From: an uncultured Collinsella sp.
Lineage (GTDB): Bacteria; Actinomycetota; Coriobacteriia; Coriobacteriales; Coriobacteriaceae
Reading direction: 5' to 3'
Assembly (NCBI GenBank): GCA_902493125.1
Contig: CABUOF010000011.1
Span: 1 to 40,237 of the forward strand
DNA: 40,237 nucleotides
The translations under genes and the position numbers were made by a program. Positions 14,870 to 24,600 of this stretch are shown piece by piece (the first letter of the stretch is position 1; each line of letters opens with the position of its first letter). The notes below the pieces were generated by a model. The model was not told the DNA's origin and searched no databases. It saw only the letters and a program-made list of their open reading frames with translations.

Positions 14870-16852
14870 ATGACCGATAGCATGCAGCAGATGGCGCTCG
14901 ACACGCTCGGCGCCTATTTTGGCTACACCTCGTTTCGCCCGGGACAGGACCGCATGGTCGATGCGATTCTTGCCGGACGCGATGCGCTGGGTGTTATGCC
15001 CACGGGCGCCGGCAAGTCCATTTGCTACCAGGTACCCGCGCTCATGCTGCCCGGCATCACCTTTGTGGTGAGTCCGCTGCTGTCGCTTATGGAGGATCAG
15101 ACCCGTGCATTGCTCGCGGCGGGTGCGCGGCCCAGTTATCTCAACTCCAGCCTTACCCCGGCCCAGCAAAACACTGTGCTCAAGCGGGCGCGCGAGGGCC
15201 GCTACCAGCTTATGTACGTGGCGCCCGAGCGCCTGCTCGAGCCGCGCTTTTTAGCCTTTGCGCAGGAGGCCGCGGCGGACGGCGGCATTGGCGTGCCGCT
15301 CGTGGCCATTGACGAGGCCCACTGCGTGAGCCAATGGGGCCAGGATTTCCGCCCCGCCTACCTGCAGATTCGCGAGTTCATCGATTCGCTTCCGCAGCGC
15401 CCCATCGTGGCGGCCTTTACCGCTACGGCGACCGAGCGTGTGCGCGCGGATATCCAGCAGATGCTCGGCCTGCAAAATCCTGCGACGGTGGTGACGGGCT
15501 TCGATCGCAAGAACCTCTACTTTGGCTGCGAGGAGATGGGCGACAAGGCCAAGGCCGCGTGGGTGCGCGACTATGTGATCGCGCATTCGAGCGAGAGCGG
15601 CATCGTGTATTGCTCGACCCGCAAGACAGTTGATGCGCTGCCGGGCGAGCTTGCCGAGGCACTGGGCCCCAGCGGCATTCGCGTTGGCCGCTACCATGCC
15701 GGCATGGGCAACGACGCCCGTCGCCAAAGCCAGCGCGCCTTTATCGACGACGATATCCAGGTGATGGTTGCCACCAACGCCTTTGGCATGGGCATCGACA
15801 AGCCCAACGTGCGCTACGTGATCCACAACAACGTGCCCGAGAGCATCGAAGCCTACTACCAGGAGGCGGGCCGCGCCGGCCGCGATGGCGACCCGGCCAG
15901 CTGCTACTTGCTGTGGAACGGCAACGATTTTCGCATGCGCCGCTTTCTGATCGACCGCGGCGATGCTGCCGATGAGGCGCTTGACGAAGAGCAGCGCGCG
16001 TGGGCGCTTCAGAACCGTTATCGCCTGCTCAGCCAGATGGAGGGCTACTGCAATACCACCGGCTGTCTGCGCGAATACATGCTGCGCTACTTTGGCGACG
16101 AGGCCGCGGCCGAGCATGCGGCTGCGGCCGGTGCGGGCAGCGCCGCCACGGACGATGCCGAGGGCTGCGGCAACTGCAGCAACTGCCTTACGCAGTTCGA
16201 GGCCGAGGACGTCACCGATATGGCCCGCGCCGCTGTGCGCTATGTGGCCAGGCGACCCATGCGCTTTGGCAAGTCGCTGATCGCCGACGTGCTCCACGGC
16301 GGCAACACCGAGCGCATTCGCCAGATGCATCTGGACGAGGACCGCGGCTACGGTGAGCTGTCGAGCGAATCGGTCGGGCGCATCAAGGACATCATCGGGC
16401 AGCTGTGCGGTCGCGGTTATTTGGCCACCTCGCAGGGGCGGTACCCGGTCGTGGGACTGGGTCCGCGTGCCGGCGAGGTCGAGGACGAGGCGTTCGCCTT
16501 TACCGTTAAGCGCCGCGCGTCCAAGCGCAAGGCCTCGGCCCGCGCCCGCCGCGCCGTCGATCTGCTGCGCGAGGAGGCCGAGCTGGACCAGCACCCGCGC
16601 GTTGGCGACGATGCCGAGCTGTTCGAGCGCCTGCGTGCTCTCCGCAAGGAGATCTCGACCGAGCTGGAGATGGCGCCGTATATGGTCTTTTCCGACAAGG
16701 CCCTGCGCGGCCTGTGCCGCCTGCGTCCGCAGACGCGCGAGGAGCTGATCCAGGTCAACGGCATTGGCGAGAAAAAAGCCGACGCCTTTGGCGAGCAGTT
16801 TATGGCGGCGATTGAAGAATTTGAGTCCGAGCATGCGCGGGATGGAGTGTAA
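14870..16852 (+). CDS. recQ: ATP-dependent DNA helicase RecQ
   Basis: RecQ is a 3'-5' DNA helicase of recombination and replication-fork repair; this one is 660 residues. Motif I (Walker A) is MPTGAGKSICYQ at about residues 43-54 and the DEAH box is at 148-151, in AIDEAHCVSQWG. Motif VI is YYQEAGRAGRDG near residue 330. The zinc-binding region has Cys in YCNTTGC and CGNCSNC, with an Ala/Gly-rich insertion between the pairs. An RQC winged helix follows (about 445-525), then a C-terminal HRDC domain (about 575-650). The length is slightly above the 610 residues of E. coli RecQ. The stop codon is 2 bases before the ATG of gntR3, so the two genes are probably co-translated. Confidence 0.96.
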   Translation: MTDSMQQMALDTLGAYFGYTSFRPGQDRMVDAILAGRDALGVMPTGAGKSICYQVPALMLPGITFVVSPLLSLMEDQTRALLAAGARPSYLNSSLTPAQQNTVLKRAREGRYQLMYVAPERLLEPRFLAFAQEAAADGGIGVPLVAIDEAHCVSQWGQDFRPAYLQIREFIDSLPQRPIVAAFTATATERVRADIQQMLGLQNPATVVTGFDRKNLYFGCEEMGDKAKAAWVRDYVIAHSSESGIVYCSTRKTVDALPGELAEALGPSGIRVGRYHAGMGNDARRQSQRAFIDDDIQVMVATNAFGMGIDKPNVRYVIHNNVPESIEAYYQEAGRAGRDGDPASCYLLWNGNDFRMRRFLIDRGDAADEALDEEQRAWALQNRYRLLSQMEGYCNTTGCLREYMLRYFGDEAAAEHAAAAGAGSAATDDAEGCGNCSNCLTQFEAEDVTDMARAAVRYVARRPMRFGKSLIADVLHGGNTERIRQMHLDEDRGYGELSSESVGRIKDIIGQLCGRGYLATSQGRYPVVGLGPRAGEVEDEAFAFTVKRRASKRKASARARRAVDLLREEAELDQHPRVGDDAELFERLRALRKEISTELEMAPYMVFSDKALRGLCRLRPQTREELIQVNGIGEKKADAFGEQFMAAIEEFESEHARDGV

Positions 16853-16854
16853 CG

Positions 16855-17610
16855 ATGGCATTCGACGATAAAACCGACCGCACTGACGTGCCCGCCGTGC
16901 CGCTGTACCAGCAGGTCATGGACGACCTAAAGGGCGAGATCGCGCGCGGCGTGTACCCCGCCGGCTCGCGCATCCCTGCCGAGATGGAGCTCGCGAAGTC
17001 CTACGGCGTGGGGCGCATCACCGTGCGCCGTGCCATCGAGGAGCTGTCGCGCGCGGGGTATCTCAACCGCCAGCAGGGGAGGGGCACGTTTGTGTGCGCC
17101 CCCAAGCTCAAGCGCAAGATTCGCCAGAAGGGTGACGTCCAGAGCTTTACTGAGGGTTGTGCTGCCAACGACATGGTGCCGGGTGCGCGTCTGGTGTCGC
17201 GCACGGTGGTCGCGGCGACTCACGAGGATGCGGCGTTCTTTGGCGTGGAGCCCGGCTGCGAGCTTATCGTGGTCGAGCGCGTGCGCACGGCCGACGGCAT
17301 CCCCGTCATGCTCGAGAACAACGCCTTTGTGCTGGCTGACCATCCCTATCTGCAGACACTTGCCGATAAGGACCTCACCGATAACTCGATCTTTGCGCTC
17401 GTTGCCGAGCATTCGGGTCGCGCGCCGCTCAAGTCCGACCCCTGCACCGTGGAGATTGCGCTTGCCGATACTCAGACGGCCCCGCTGCTGGAGGTGCCGG
17501 TCGGCGAGCCTCTCTTCTATATGGAGGCCTACTTTACCGACGCCGGCGGGCGCCCTCTACTGCTCGGCCGCCAAAAGATCGTGGGCTCGCGCTACGTCTT
17601 CGACATCTAA
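16855..17610 (+). CDS. GntR-family (HutC/UTRA) transcriptional regulator 3
   Basis: This 251-residue regulator has a winged helix at about residues 15-80 (RIPAEMELAKSYGVGRITVRR) and a UTRA domain at about 95-245. It starts 2 bases after recQ, its ribosome binding site GGAG lying inside the end of recQ. The next gene, SIS 3, lies 144 bases downstream behind a promoter flanked by two 17-base direct repeats, so the natural target of this regulator is that gene. The RRAIEELSRAGYLNRQQGRG segment and C-terminal VGSRYVFDI closely match regulator 2, suggesting duplication. The effector is probably a sugar phosphate, by analogy with UTRA proteins. Confidence 0.93.
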   Translation: MAFDDKTDRTDVPAVPLYQQVMDDLKGEIARGVYPAGSRIPAEMELAKSYGVGRITVRRAIEELSRAGYLNRQQGRGTFVCAPKLKRKIRQKGDVQSFTEGCAANDMVPGARLVSRTVVAATHEDAAFFGVEPGCELIVVERVRTADGIPVMLENNAFVLADHPYLQTLADKDLTDNSIFALVAEHSGRAPLKSDPCTVEIALADTQTAPLLEVPVGEPLFYMEAYFTDAGGRPLLLGRQKIVGSRYVFDI

Positions 17611-17619
17611 CATACACAG

Positions 17620-17698
17620 ATAGAACAACATAGAACAAATTTGCCGAGATGACTTCACGGGCTTTGTTACACGTGTTATAAATAGGACAACATAGAAC
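17620..17698 (+). promoter_or_regulatory. SIS 3 promoter flanked by 17-base operator-like direct repeats
   Basis: A promoter is visible: TTCACG (17654-17659), a 17-base spacer and TATAAA (17677-17682). ATAGAACAACATAGAAC lies at 17620-17636, and ATAGGACAACATAGAAC (one change) at 17682-17698 overlaps the -10 end. The copies are 62 bases apart, close to six helical turns, as for repression by looping. The regulator is presumably GntR 3, encoded just upstream. Confidence 0.65.
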
Positions 17699-17754
17699 GA
17701 CAGCAGGTACGAGCCGCCGTCGCTCAAAGCCGCCCCACAAGGAGGAACATCAGG

Positions 17755-18723
17755 ATGAACGCACATGATCTGGTTCAGGAAATCATCGAGCGCAAGGGCA
17801 AGATCGAGAACGTCTTTTGGATCGCTTGCGGCGGTTCGATGATCGATCTCATGCCGGCCAACGAGCTGCTCAAGCGTGAGGCCACCACGTTTACCTCGAC
17901 GGTCTACACGGCACGCGAGTTTTGCCTGATGGCTCCCAAGAGTCTTGGCGAGAAGTCGCTCGTCATCGCCTGCAGCCACAGCGGCAACACGCAGGAGGTC
18001 GTCGACGGCTGCGAGATGGCGCTGGCCGCCGGTGCCGAGGTCATTGCCCTTACCGACTGCGAGGGCTCAAAGATCGACAACGGCAAGTGGACTACCTGGG
18101 TCTATCCGTGGGGTGAGGGCGTGTCGCAGGCCGAGGTGCCGCAGGGCATTGGCGCTCTGATCGCCGCCGAGTTGCTCGACCAGCAGGAAGGCTACGAGTC
18201 ACTCGCCGACATGTATGAGGGCCTCAAGCAGATGGATGCGCTGCTGCCCGCCGCCCGTGAGAAGGTCAACGCCGAGCTGGGCGCCCGCTTTGCCGAGCTC
18301 TGCCAGCAGCACAAGTTCTTCTATATCCTGGGCTCCGGTCCCAACTTTAGCCAGACCTATGCCATGGCGATTTGCTCGCTCATGGAGATGCAGTGGCAGC
18401 ACTGCTGCTACATCCACTCCGGCGAGTACTTCCACGGCCCGTTCGAAGCCACCGAGCCCGGCGTGTTCTACTTTGTGCAGCTCGGATCGGGCGAGTGCCG
18501 CCCCATGGAGGAGCGCGCTCTTGCGTTCCTCAACACGCACACCGATACCGTCATGGTGCTCGATGCGCTCGAGTACGGCGTGGGTGAAGTGCCTGCCAGC
18601 GTGCGTTCGTACCTGGAGCCGATCTTCTTCTACAACATGAGCTGCGAGCTGCGCGCCGCCCGCGGCAAGGTCTTCGACCACAGCCCCGAGGTTCGTCGCT
18701 ACATGGGCATCGAGCAGTACTAG
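17755..18723 (+). CDS. SIS-domain sugar-phosphate enzyme 3 (FrlB-type deglycase paralog)
   Basis: This 322-residue tandem SIS-domain protein is closest of the three to fructoselysine-6-phosphate deglycase FrlB in its signature patterns. The first SIS domain has VFWIACGGSMIDLMPANELL and IACSHSGNTQEVVDGCEMAL (phosphosugar loop). The second has HSGEYFHGPFEATEPGVF, and the protein ends RRYMGIEQY. FrlB-type enzymes convert a 6-phosphorylated fructosamine and water to glucose 6-phosphate and the free amine. An AAGGAGG site precedes the ATG. The gene sits behind gntR3 with two operator-like repeats around its promoter, so it is likely induced by its substrate. No PTS genes adjoin it; it may share the PTS at 7671. 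The substrate is inferred. Confidence 0.82.
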   Translation: MNAHDLVQEIIERKGKIENVFWIACGGSMIDLMPANELLKREATTFTSTVYTAREFCLMAPKSLGEKSLVIACSHSGNTQEVVDGCEMALAAGAEVIALTDCEGSKIDNGKWTTWVYPWGEGVSQAEVPQGIGALIAAELLDQQEGYESLADMYEGLKQMDALLPAAREKVNAELGARFAELCQQHKFFYILGSGPNFSQTYAMAICSLMEMQWQHCCYIHSGEYFHGPFEATEPGVFYFVQLGSGECRPMEERALAFLNTHTDTVMVLDALEYGVGEVPASVRSYLEPIFFYNMSCELRAARGKVFDHSPEVRRYMGIEQY

Positions 18724-18775
18724 GTACCGGGAAAAGTATTCACCTTCGATTCGCAAGGTTGCGGCAGCCGGCGGC

Positions 18776-19749
18776 CTACTTCGCGTCGTATGCCTCGGCA
18801 TCCCACCAGTCGAGCTGGGCGATGTTGTCGCGGATATGCTGGCAGCTCTTGTGGAAGCCCTCGAGCTCGTGCTCGGACAGGTCCAGCGTATAGACCTCCT
18901 CGACGCCCTCGGCGCCGATCACGCACGGCAGGGAGGTAAAGATGCCCTCCTCGCCATACTGGCCGGTCATGAGCGTGGAAGCGGAAAGCACGGCGTGCTC
19001 GTTGTGCAGCACGGCGGCGCAGACGCGCGCGGCGGAGTTGGCGACGGCGTACTCGGTGCACTGTTTGCCCTGGTAGGTCACATAGCCGCCCTTGCGCGCG
19101 AGCTCCTCGACCTCCATGTGGTCGAAGGCGTACTTGTCGGGGTTCTCGGCCTGGAGCTCGTTGAGGCTCTTGCCGGCGATGGTTGCGGCCTTAAAGGCGG
19201 CAAGCTGGCTAAAGCCGTGCTCGCCGATCATGTAGGCGTCGATGGACTTGGGGCTCACGCCGACCTTCTTGGAGATCTCGGTGCGCAGGCGGGGTCCAGG
19301 CCGCAGCCCGAGCCGATGATCTTCTTGGGATCGTAGCCGGTCAGGTGCCACAGCTCGGTGCACACGACGTCGCAGGGGTTGGAGATGCTCACGAAGATGC
19401 CGTCAAAGCCGGCGTCGACGATGCGCTTGGCAAAGGTGCGGGCGGCGTCGGTGGTAAAGAACAGCTCGCCGTCGCGGTTGCCGGCAGCCAGCGCAACCTT
19501 GCCGGCGGCGTTGACGATGACGTCACAGCAGGCCAGCTCCTCGTAGTGGTCGTAGCAGTTGACGATCTTGGTGTTGTACGGGACAAACGAAAGGGAGTCG
19601 CGCAGGTCCTGGACCTCGGACGTCACCTTGGCCTCGTTGATATCGCACAGGTACAGCTCATCGGCAATGCCCTGCATGAGCAGGCTGTTGGCGACATGTG
19701 CTCCTACGTGGCCCTGGCCGACCACACCGATCTTACGCGTCTGGTACAT
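18776..19749 (-). pseudogene. L-lactate / L-2-hydroxyacid dehydrogenase, frameshifted
   Basis: Two reading frames together make one LDH/malate dehydrogenase-family protein. The N-terminal part starts at 19749 behind GAAAGGA with IGVVGQGHVGAHVANSLL (NAD-binding glycine motif) and runs to KKIIGSGCGLDP. The C-terminal part continues RLRTEISKKVGVSPKSIDAY with the catalytic histidine in GEHGFSQ and ends at 18776. They meet near 19280-19300, where the frame changes. The minus-strand sequence there fits loss of 4 bases from a short CCGC tandem repeat. GEHGFSQ resembles 2-hydroxyisocaproate dehydrogenases as much as lactate dehydrogenases. It is either a truly broken gene or a sequencing error. Confidence 0.8.
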
Positions 19750-19960
19750 ATATGTATCCTTTCGGCCGAGTTTTTCGCGTCGAATCATTGTAGCGTCCTG
19801 CTGCCACTTTGCTAGGCTAAAGCGCCGTAGATTTTTGGGACATGCCTTAATCTCTACTTTTGGAGTGATTTGGGCCGCTGACAGCATCGCTGGGCGATGT
19901 GCTCGCGCGGATGGGGCCGCTCGTTGTACCATAACTGCAACTGACTCGTAAGGAGCATCC

Positions 19961-20887
19961 ATGCCCATTCGCATCCCCGACGCCCTCCCTGCCGCCGCGC
20001 AGCTCGAGAGCGAGAACATCTTTGTCATGACCGAGTACCGCGCGCTGCACCAGGACATCCGTCCGCTGCGCGTGCTCATCCTCAACCTCATGCCCACCAA
20101 GATCGCTACCGAGACGCAGATCATGCGCAAGCTCTCCAACACGCCGCTGCAGGTGGAGGTGGACCTGCTGCGCACGAAAACGCACGAGGCCACGCACGTG
20201 AGCGCCGGCCACCTGGAGACGTTCTATCGCACGTTCGACGACATCCGCGACATCCACTACGACGGCCTGATCATCACGGGCGCGCCGGTGGAGCAGATGC
20301 CGTTCGAGGAGGTCGACTACTGGCCCGAGCTCTGCCAGATCATGGATTGGTCCACCACGCACGTGCACTCCACGCTGCACATTTGTTGGGGCGCACAGGC
20401 CGGTCTGTACCATCATTACGGTATCCAGAAGTACGACCTACCGGCAAAGGCGAGTGGCGTATTTGAGCATTATCTGGTGAAGCCGCAAAGCCCGCTGGTC
20501 CGCGGCTTTGACGACCGTTTCTATGCCGTGCATTCGCGCAACACCGATGTGCGCCGCGAGGACGTGGAGGCCGAGCCGCAGCTTGAGGTTGTGGCCGTGT
20601 CTGACGAGGTTGGCCTGTACATCGTCAAGTCGACCGACAGCCGCCGCTTCTTTGTATTTGGCCACCCCGAGTACGATACCGACACGCTGCGCCTGGAGTA
20701 CGAGCGCGACGTGAAGCGCGGGCTCAACCCGGAGGTGCCGGCGCATTACTTCCCGGGCGACGACCCCACCGCCGAGCCGCGCAACGTCTGGCGCAGCCAG
20801 GCTCAGCTGTTCTACACCAACTGGCTCAACTACTACGTCTACCAGACCACGCCCTACGACCTGGCCCGCGCCGGCGAGGAGCGCTAG
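19961..20887 (+). CDS. metA: Homoserine O-acetyltransferase, MetA family
   Basis: This 308-residue MetA-family enzyme acylates L-homoserine at the first committed step of methionine synthesis. The catalytic Cys142 is in HICWGAQAG, and His235 and Glu237 are in GHPEYD. Residue 111 is Glu (GAPVE), the residue reported to make MetA proteins use acetyl-CoA; succinyl-type enzymes have Gly there. The gene is therefore better called an acetyltransferase, although the family is often labelled succinyltransferase. A TAAGGAG site precedes the ATG. The 211 bases upstream show no recognisable SAM riboswitch. It converges with the cyclo-ligase gene with only 23 bases between their stop codons. Confidence 0.93.
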   Translation: MPIRIPDALPAAAQLESENIFVMTEYRALHQDIRPLRVLILNLMPTKIATETQIMRKLSNTPLQVEVDLLRTKTHEATHVSAGHLETFYRTFDDIRDIHYDGLIITGAPVEQMPFEEVDYWPELCQIMDWSTTHVHSTLHICWGAQAGLYHHYGIQKYDLPAKASGVFEHYLVKPQSPLVRGFDDRFYAVHSRNTDVRREDVEAEPQLEVVAVSDEVGLYIVKSTDSRRFFVFGHPEYDTDTLRLEYERDVKRGLNPEVPAHYFPGDDPTAEPRNVWRSQAQLFYTNWLNYYVYQTTPYDLARAGEER

Positions 20888-20910
20888 GCCGCCGGGAGGT
20901 GCACCAGCCG

Positions 20911-21507
20911 TTAGGCGCTGATGATGTGGGGTAGCGGCAGGTCGTGGGCGTCGGTGGGAACGTGGTCGACGTGCTGCTCGTCAAAGGCGATGCCGATGAT
21001 TTGGCATGCGGGCGAGAGCATAGGCAGGTAGCGGTCGTAACAACCGCCGCCGTAGCCCAGGCGCGCGCCGGTTTGGTCGAAGGCCACGAGCGGCACGACG
21101 ATCATGTCGAGAGCTTCGGCAGGCACGATAGGGAAGCGGTCGCTGTCGATGTCCGTGGCCGCGAAGGCCCGCGTGGGGTGGGCGATAAACGGAGCCGCGG
21201 ACGCATCGTCGGCGGCAACTGCCCGCATGCACATGCGCTGGCCACAAGCCACGGCGTTTGCTGCCGAGAGCATGCACGGATAGACTACGTGCCAGCCGCG
21301 CGTGGCGGCCGCAGCGGCAAACGCGGCAGGGTCTACCTCGGAACCCATCGCGGCGTAGACGGCAACGGTGCGCGGCGCCGCGGCATCCAAGCGGCCCAGC
21401 AGCTCAACCAGCCGTGCACAGATATCAGCAGACTTCGCCGCCCGCACATCCAAATCGAGAGCATCGCGCCGAGCAATCACCGCCCGCCGCAACTCAGCCT
21501 TGTCCAT
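20911..21507 (-). CDS. 5-formyltetrahydrofolate cyclo-ligase
   Basis: This 198-residue enzyme converts 5-formyltetrahydrofolate to 5,10-methenyltetrahydrofolate with ATP, recycling an inhibitory folate. The N-terminus (MDKAELRRAVIARRDAL) carries the family's early Lys/Arg segment. The C-terminal hallmark GYGGGCYDRYLP lies at about residues 150-161, preceded by VPLVAFDQTGARLG. The ATG at 21507 is preferred over an in-frame GTG at 21534; GAGGGAG lies a few bases upstream. A palindromic repeat (21524-21570) lies immediately upstream and probably shares the 5' untranslated region. The gene symbol varies between species (fau, ygfA, yqgN), so none is given. Confidence 0.92.
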   Translation of the reverse strand: MDKAELRRAVIARRDALDLDVRAAKSADICARLVELLGRLDAAAPRTVAVYAAMGSEVDPAAFAAAAATRGWHVVYPCMLSAANAVACGQRMCMRAVAADDASAAPFIAHPTRAFAATDIDSDRFPIVPAEALDMIVVPLVAFDQTGARLGYGGGCYDRYLPMLSPACQIIGIAFDEQHVDHVPTDAHDLPLPHIISA

Positions 21508-21523
21508 CCCGGCTCCCTCTCCC

Positions 21524-21570
21524 AAACCTACCAAAAAGGGACAGGTTTATTTTGGCAGGCTTTATCTGGG
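21524..21570 (-). repeat. CCTACCAAAA-family palindromic repeat, copy 3 (inverted)
   Basis: Read on the minus strand this gives CCCAGATAAAGCCTGCC, AAAATAAACCTGTCCC and TTTTTGGTAGGTTTGG, nearly identical to copy 1 at 11556-11600. Its left half is almost identical to the partial copy at 4177-4203. Confidence 0.75.
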
Positions 21571-21589
21571 CAAACGCGATAAAGACGGC

Positions 21590-21629
21590 AAAACCACCAC
21601 GAAGGTGCTGTCTCCTTTGTGGCGGTTTT
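21590..21629 (-). terminator. Intrinsic terminator after the M16C peptidase gene
   Basis: An imperfect stem of about 16 bp (21590-21605 with 21613-21629) has an A run on one side and a T run on the other. On the minus strand it follows the peptidase stop at 21641 by about a dozen bases and ends in TTTT. Confidence 0.7.
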
Positions 21630-21640
21630 GCTTGCTGTGG

Positions 21641-24600
21641 TTATGCCAGCAGGTCGACTACGTTGAAGTCGGCGTTGCTCTTGGCGATGACTTCGCGGCC
21701 GCCAAAGACGCAGGTGGGCGACTCGGCTGCGATGCGCGTCACGTCGGCGCCGAGCGAGCGCAGCTCACCGGGCGTGGCGGCGAGCATCTGGGCGCGACGC
21801 TCCTCGCGTGCGTGCGGATCGAGCCCGGCCAGGTAGGTCGTGTTGCGGCGCTTGGTGAGCGCGTACGGCTTCACCGGCGCGTCCATGCCGCTCACGCAAC
21901 TCACGATAAAGCCCTCAAAGGCGGCCTCGTCGGGCTCAAAGCTGCCAAGCCATGCACCCGCGCGCTCCACGCGCTCAATCGAAGGATCGATCGCCGGGTC
22001 GCGGTAGGTGTAGAACGCCGTCTGACGCTCGCCGGCTGCGCGGAATCCGCAGCCGTACGCACCGCCCTTCACGCGAATCTCGTTCCACAGGTAGTCGTAG
22101 GAGAGCGCGTTGGCAGCCACGGCCCAAGCGCCTGTCACGTCAATGCCCAGGCGACGCGGATCGCACGCACGCGCGGCAAAGCAGATGTCGCTGGGGATGA
22201 CAAAAGCCTCGTGGCGGTCGCACGGCGTCGGCACCACGAGCGCGTCGCGGCCGGCATCGGCGCCGTCGCCAGCTCCCAGTCCCAAGTCGCCCGCGGCGGC
22301 CCAGTACGCGTTAAAGTCCTCATCGCTGCCGGTAAAGCTCGCCAGGCAGCCGTCGGCCACAAAGATGCGGCCTGCCAGCTCGGCAAGCTTGGCACGCAGG
22401 CCGTCCAGGCGCTCGTCAAAGTGGTCGAGCAAATCGCGCAGGAACAGGTAGAAGTCTACGCCCGAGAGCTGCTCACGCACCACGGCCGAAGGCGAGCTGT
22501 AGCTCATCGCGCGACCGAGCGCCGCCGAGTGGCCGTTGTTGATAAAGCCCTGCTCAAGCCCAATACGAATCTGCGTGAGCACGTCGCGCACGCGGTCGGC
22601 ATCGGCGTCCGCCAGCAATGTGCTCGACCACACCTCGCGCGGTAGGCTCGCCAGCGCGTCGATCTTTTCGGACAGGGCGCCGGCGCTCACCAGCAAGTAG
22701 GGGCGCACGCCGTCCACTTCGGGCTGCGTCATGACCTCGGTCGTAAAGCTCAAAAAGCCCAGTTTGCCGGCAAGTAAATTGTCGAGCTCCTCGGCCGAAT
22801 GCTCGCGTGTGGGCAGCTGCTTGAGCAGGCGGCAGAGCAGCGTCACATAGGGCAGGTCCTCAAATGCGATGCAGCTCAGGTCGAAGTACTGCATGGCGTA
22901 GGCCAGGCGGTTGGTGGGGATGCCGTGGCGCAGACAGGGGATGGGCGCGGTCGTGTCCACAACGAGCGGCGGCTCGGGGCGCGCCTCGCCAATGTCGGAT
23001 ACGCGGAGGCGCGGCAGCGTGGCCTTGTCCTCGGGCGTGTCCTCGGCCTCCTGCGCGGCACGCAGTACGGCCGTGCGCTCGACCACGTCGGCCAGCTCGG
23101 CATCGGTCATGGCATCGCGCTTGGCAGCCAGCTTGGCAGCTTCGGCGCCCTCTGCGCCCTCGGCGGCGTCCACCGGCACCAGCTCGACCAGAGCCATGTG
23201 GTCGTTCTCCAGCACGAGCTCGCGCAACAGGTCCTCAAAGTAGCTGCCGTCCAGCTCGCCACGAAGCTCCTCGTACACCGGGCCGTACTTGAGCGCCAGC
23301 GTCGCAGCGTCATCATCGTAGAGCCAGGTGCTCAGTGCGTCGCACGCAATGGCCACGCCGTCGGCGATGCCATAGTCGCGCTGGCGCAGGTCGTACTCGT
23401 TGCTGCTGATGATGGCCTCCAGGCGCTCGCGCGGAACGCCGTGTTCGCACAGGTCGCGGCAGGCGTCCTGGAACACGCGGCGCAGCTCGCATGCCACGCC
23501 GGGCTGCGCGTTTTGCAGCATGATGAGCTCGTAGGGCTGCAGGCTCTCGGCCGCGGTGTAGCTCACCACGTTGCCGCCCAGGCCGGCGGCCAGAATGGCC
23601 TTCTTAACTGGTGCCTCGTTGGAACCCAGCAGCGCCTCGAACAGGATATCCGCCGCGATCGTGCGCTTACGGTCGAGCGCGCTGCCCAGCACAAGACCCA
23701 GGCCCACCAGGGCGTTCTCGGGCGTAGTGGCCATCTCGACGCGCTTATACTCGCAGGTCACAGGCGCCTGCACGTCCAGCGGATTGGGCGCCAGCGCGGA
23801 CGGGTCCTCGCCGGCGGCAACGGCGGCGTCCATGCGGCGGCTCGCGGCACTCGACTGCGACAGATAACGCTCGTCCAAAAAGGCCAAGGCGCGGTCCACG
23901 TCCAGGTCGCCGTAGAGCGTTATATAGGAGTTGGAAGGATTGTAGTGGCGTGCGTGCGTATCCAGGAACTGCTCGTAGGTGAGCGTGGGAATCGCACGCG
24001 GGTCGCCGCCGCTCTCGTGCGCATAGGCGGTGTCGGGATAGAGCGCGGCGTTGACAGCATCGTCCAGCACGCTCATGGGATCGGACAGCGCGCCCTTCAT
24101 CTCGTTGAACACCACGCCGTTATAGCGCAGGGTGCCCTCGCGCAGGCTCGCGGAGCCGCCCTCGCCATCGCCCTCGGCGTCCTCCGGCAGGTCCAGCTCG
24201 TAGTGCCAGCCCTCCTGCTCAAAAATGGTGGACTTGGTGTAGATGGCCGGGTTGAACACCGCGTCCAGATACACGTCCATCAGGTTGTACAGATCCTGCT
24301 CGTTGGTGGTGGCAACGGGGTAGATGGTCTTGTCGGGGTAGGTCATGGCGTTGAGGAACGTCTGCATGGAGCTCTTGATCAGGTCGACAAATGGCTCCTT
24401 GACGGGAAACTTGGCCGATCCGCACAGCACCGAGTGCTCAAGAATATGGAACACGCCGGTGGAATCGGCCGGCGGCGTCTTAAAGCCAATGGCGAAGGCC
24501 TTGTTTTCGTCGTCGCACGCCAGGTACAGCAGGCGAGCGCCCGATGCGGTGTGGCGCAGCACGTAGGCGTCCGAATCGAGCTCGGGCACGGTCTCGCGGC

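Noticed and set aside
15251..16861. Long minus-strand reading frame opposite recQ (536 codons)
   Set aside because: Shadow of GC-rich codon use in recQ; no family features and no ribosome binding site.
19750..19960. SAM riboswitch upstream of metA
   Set aside because: No conserved SAM-I, II or IV core motifs or terminator pairs could be recognised.
21368..22645. Plus-strand 425-codon frame across the cyclo-ligase and peptidase ends
   Set aside because: Runs through a palindromic repeat and a terminator and lies opposite two real genes.
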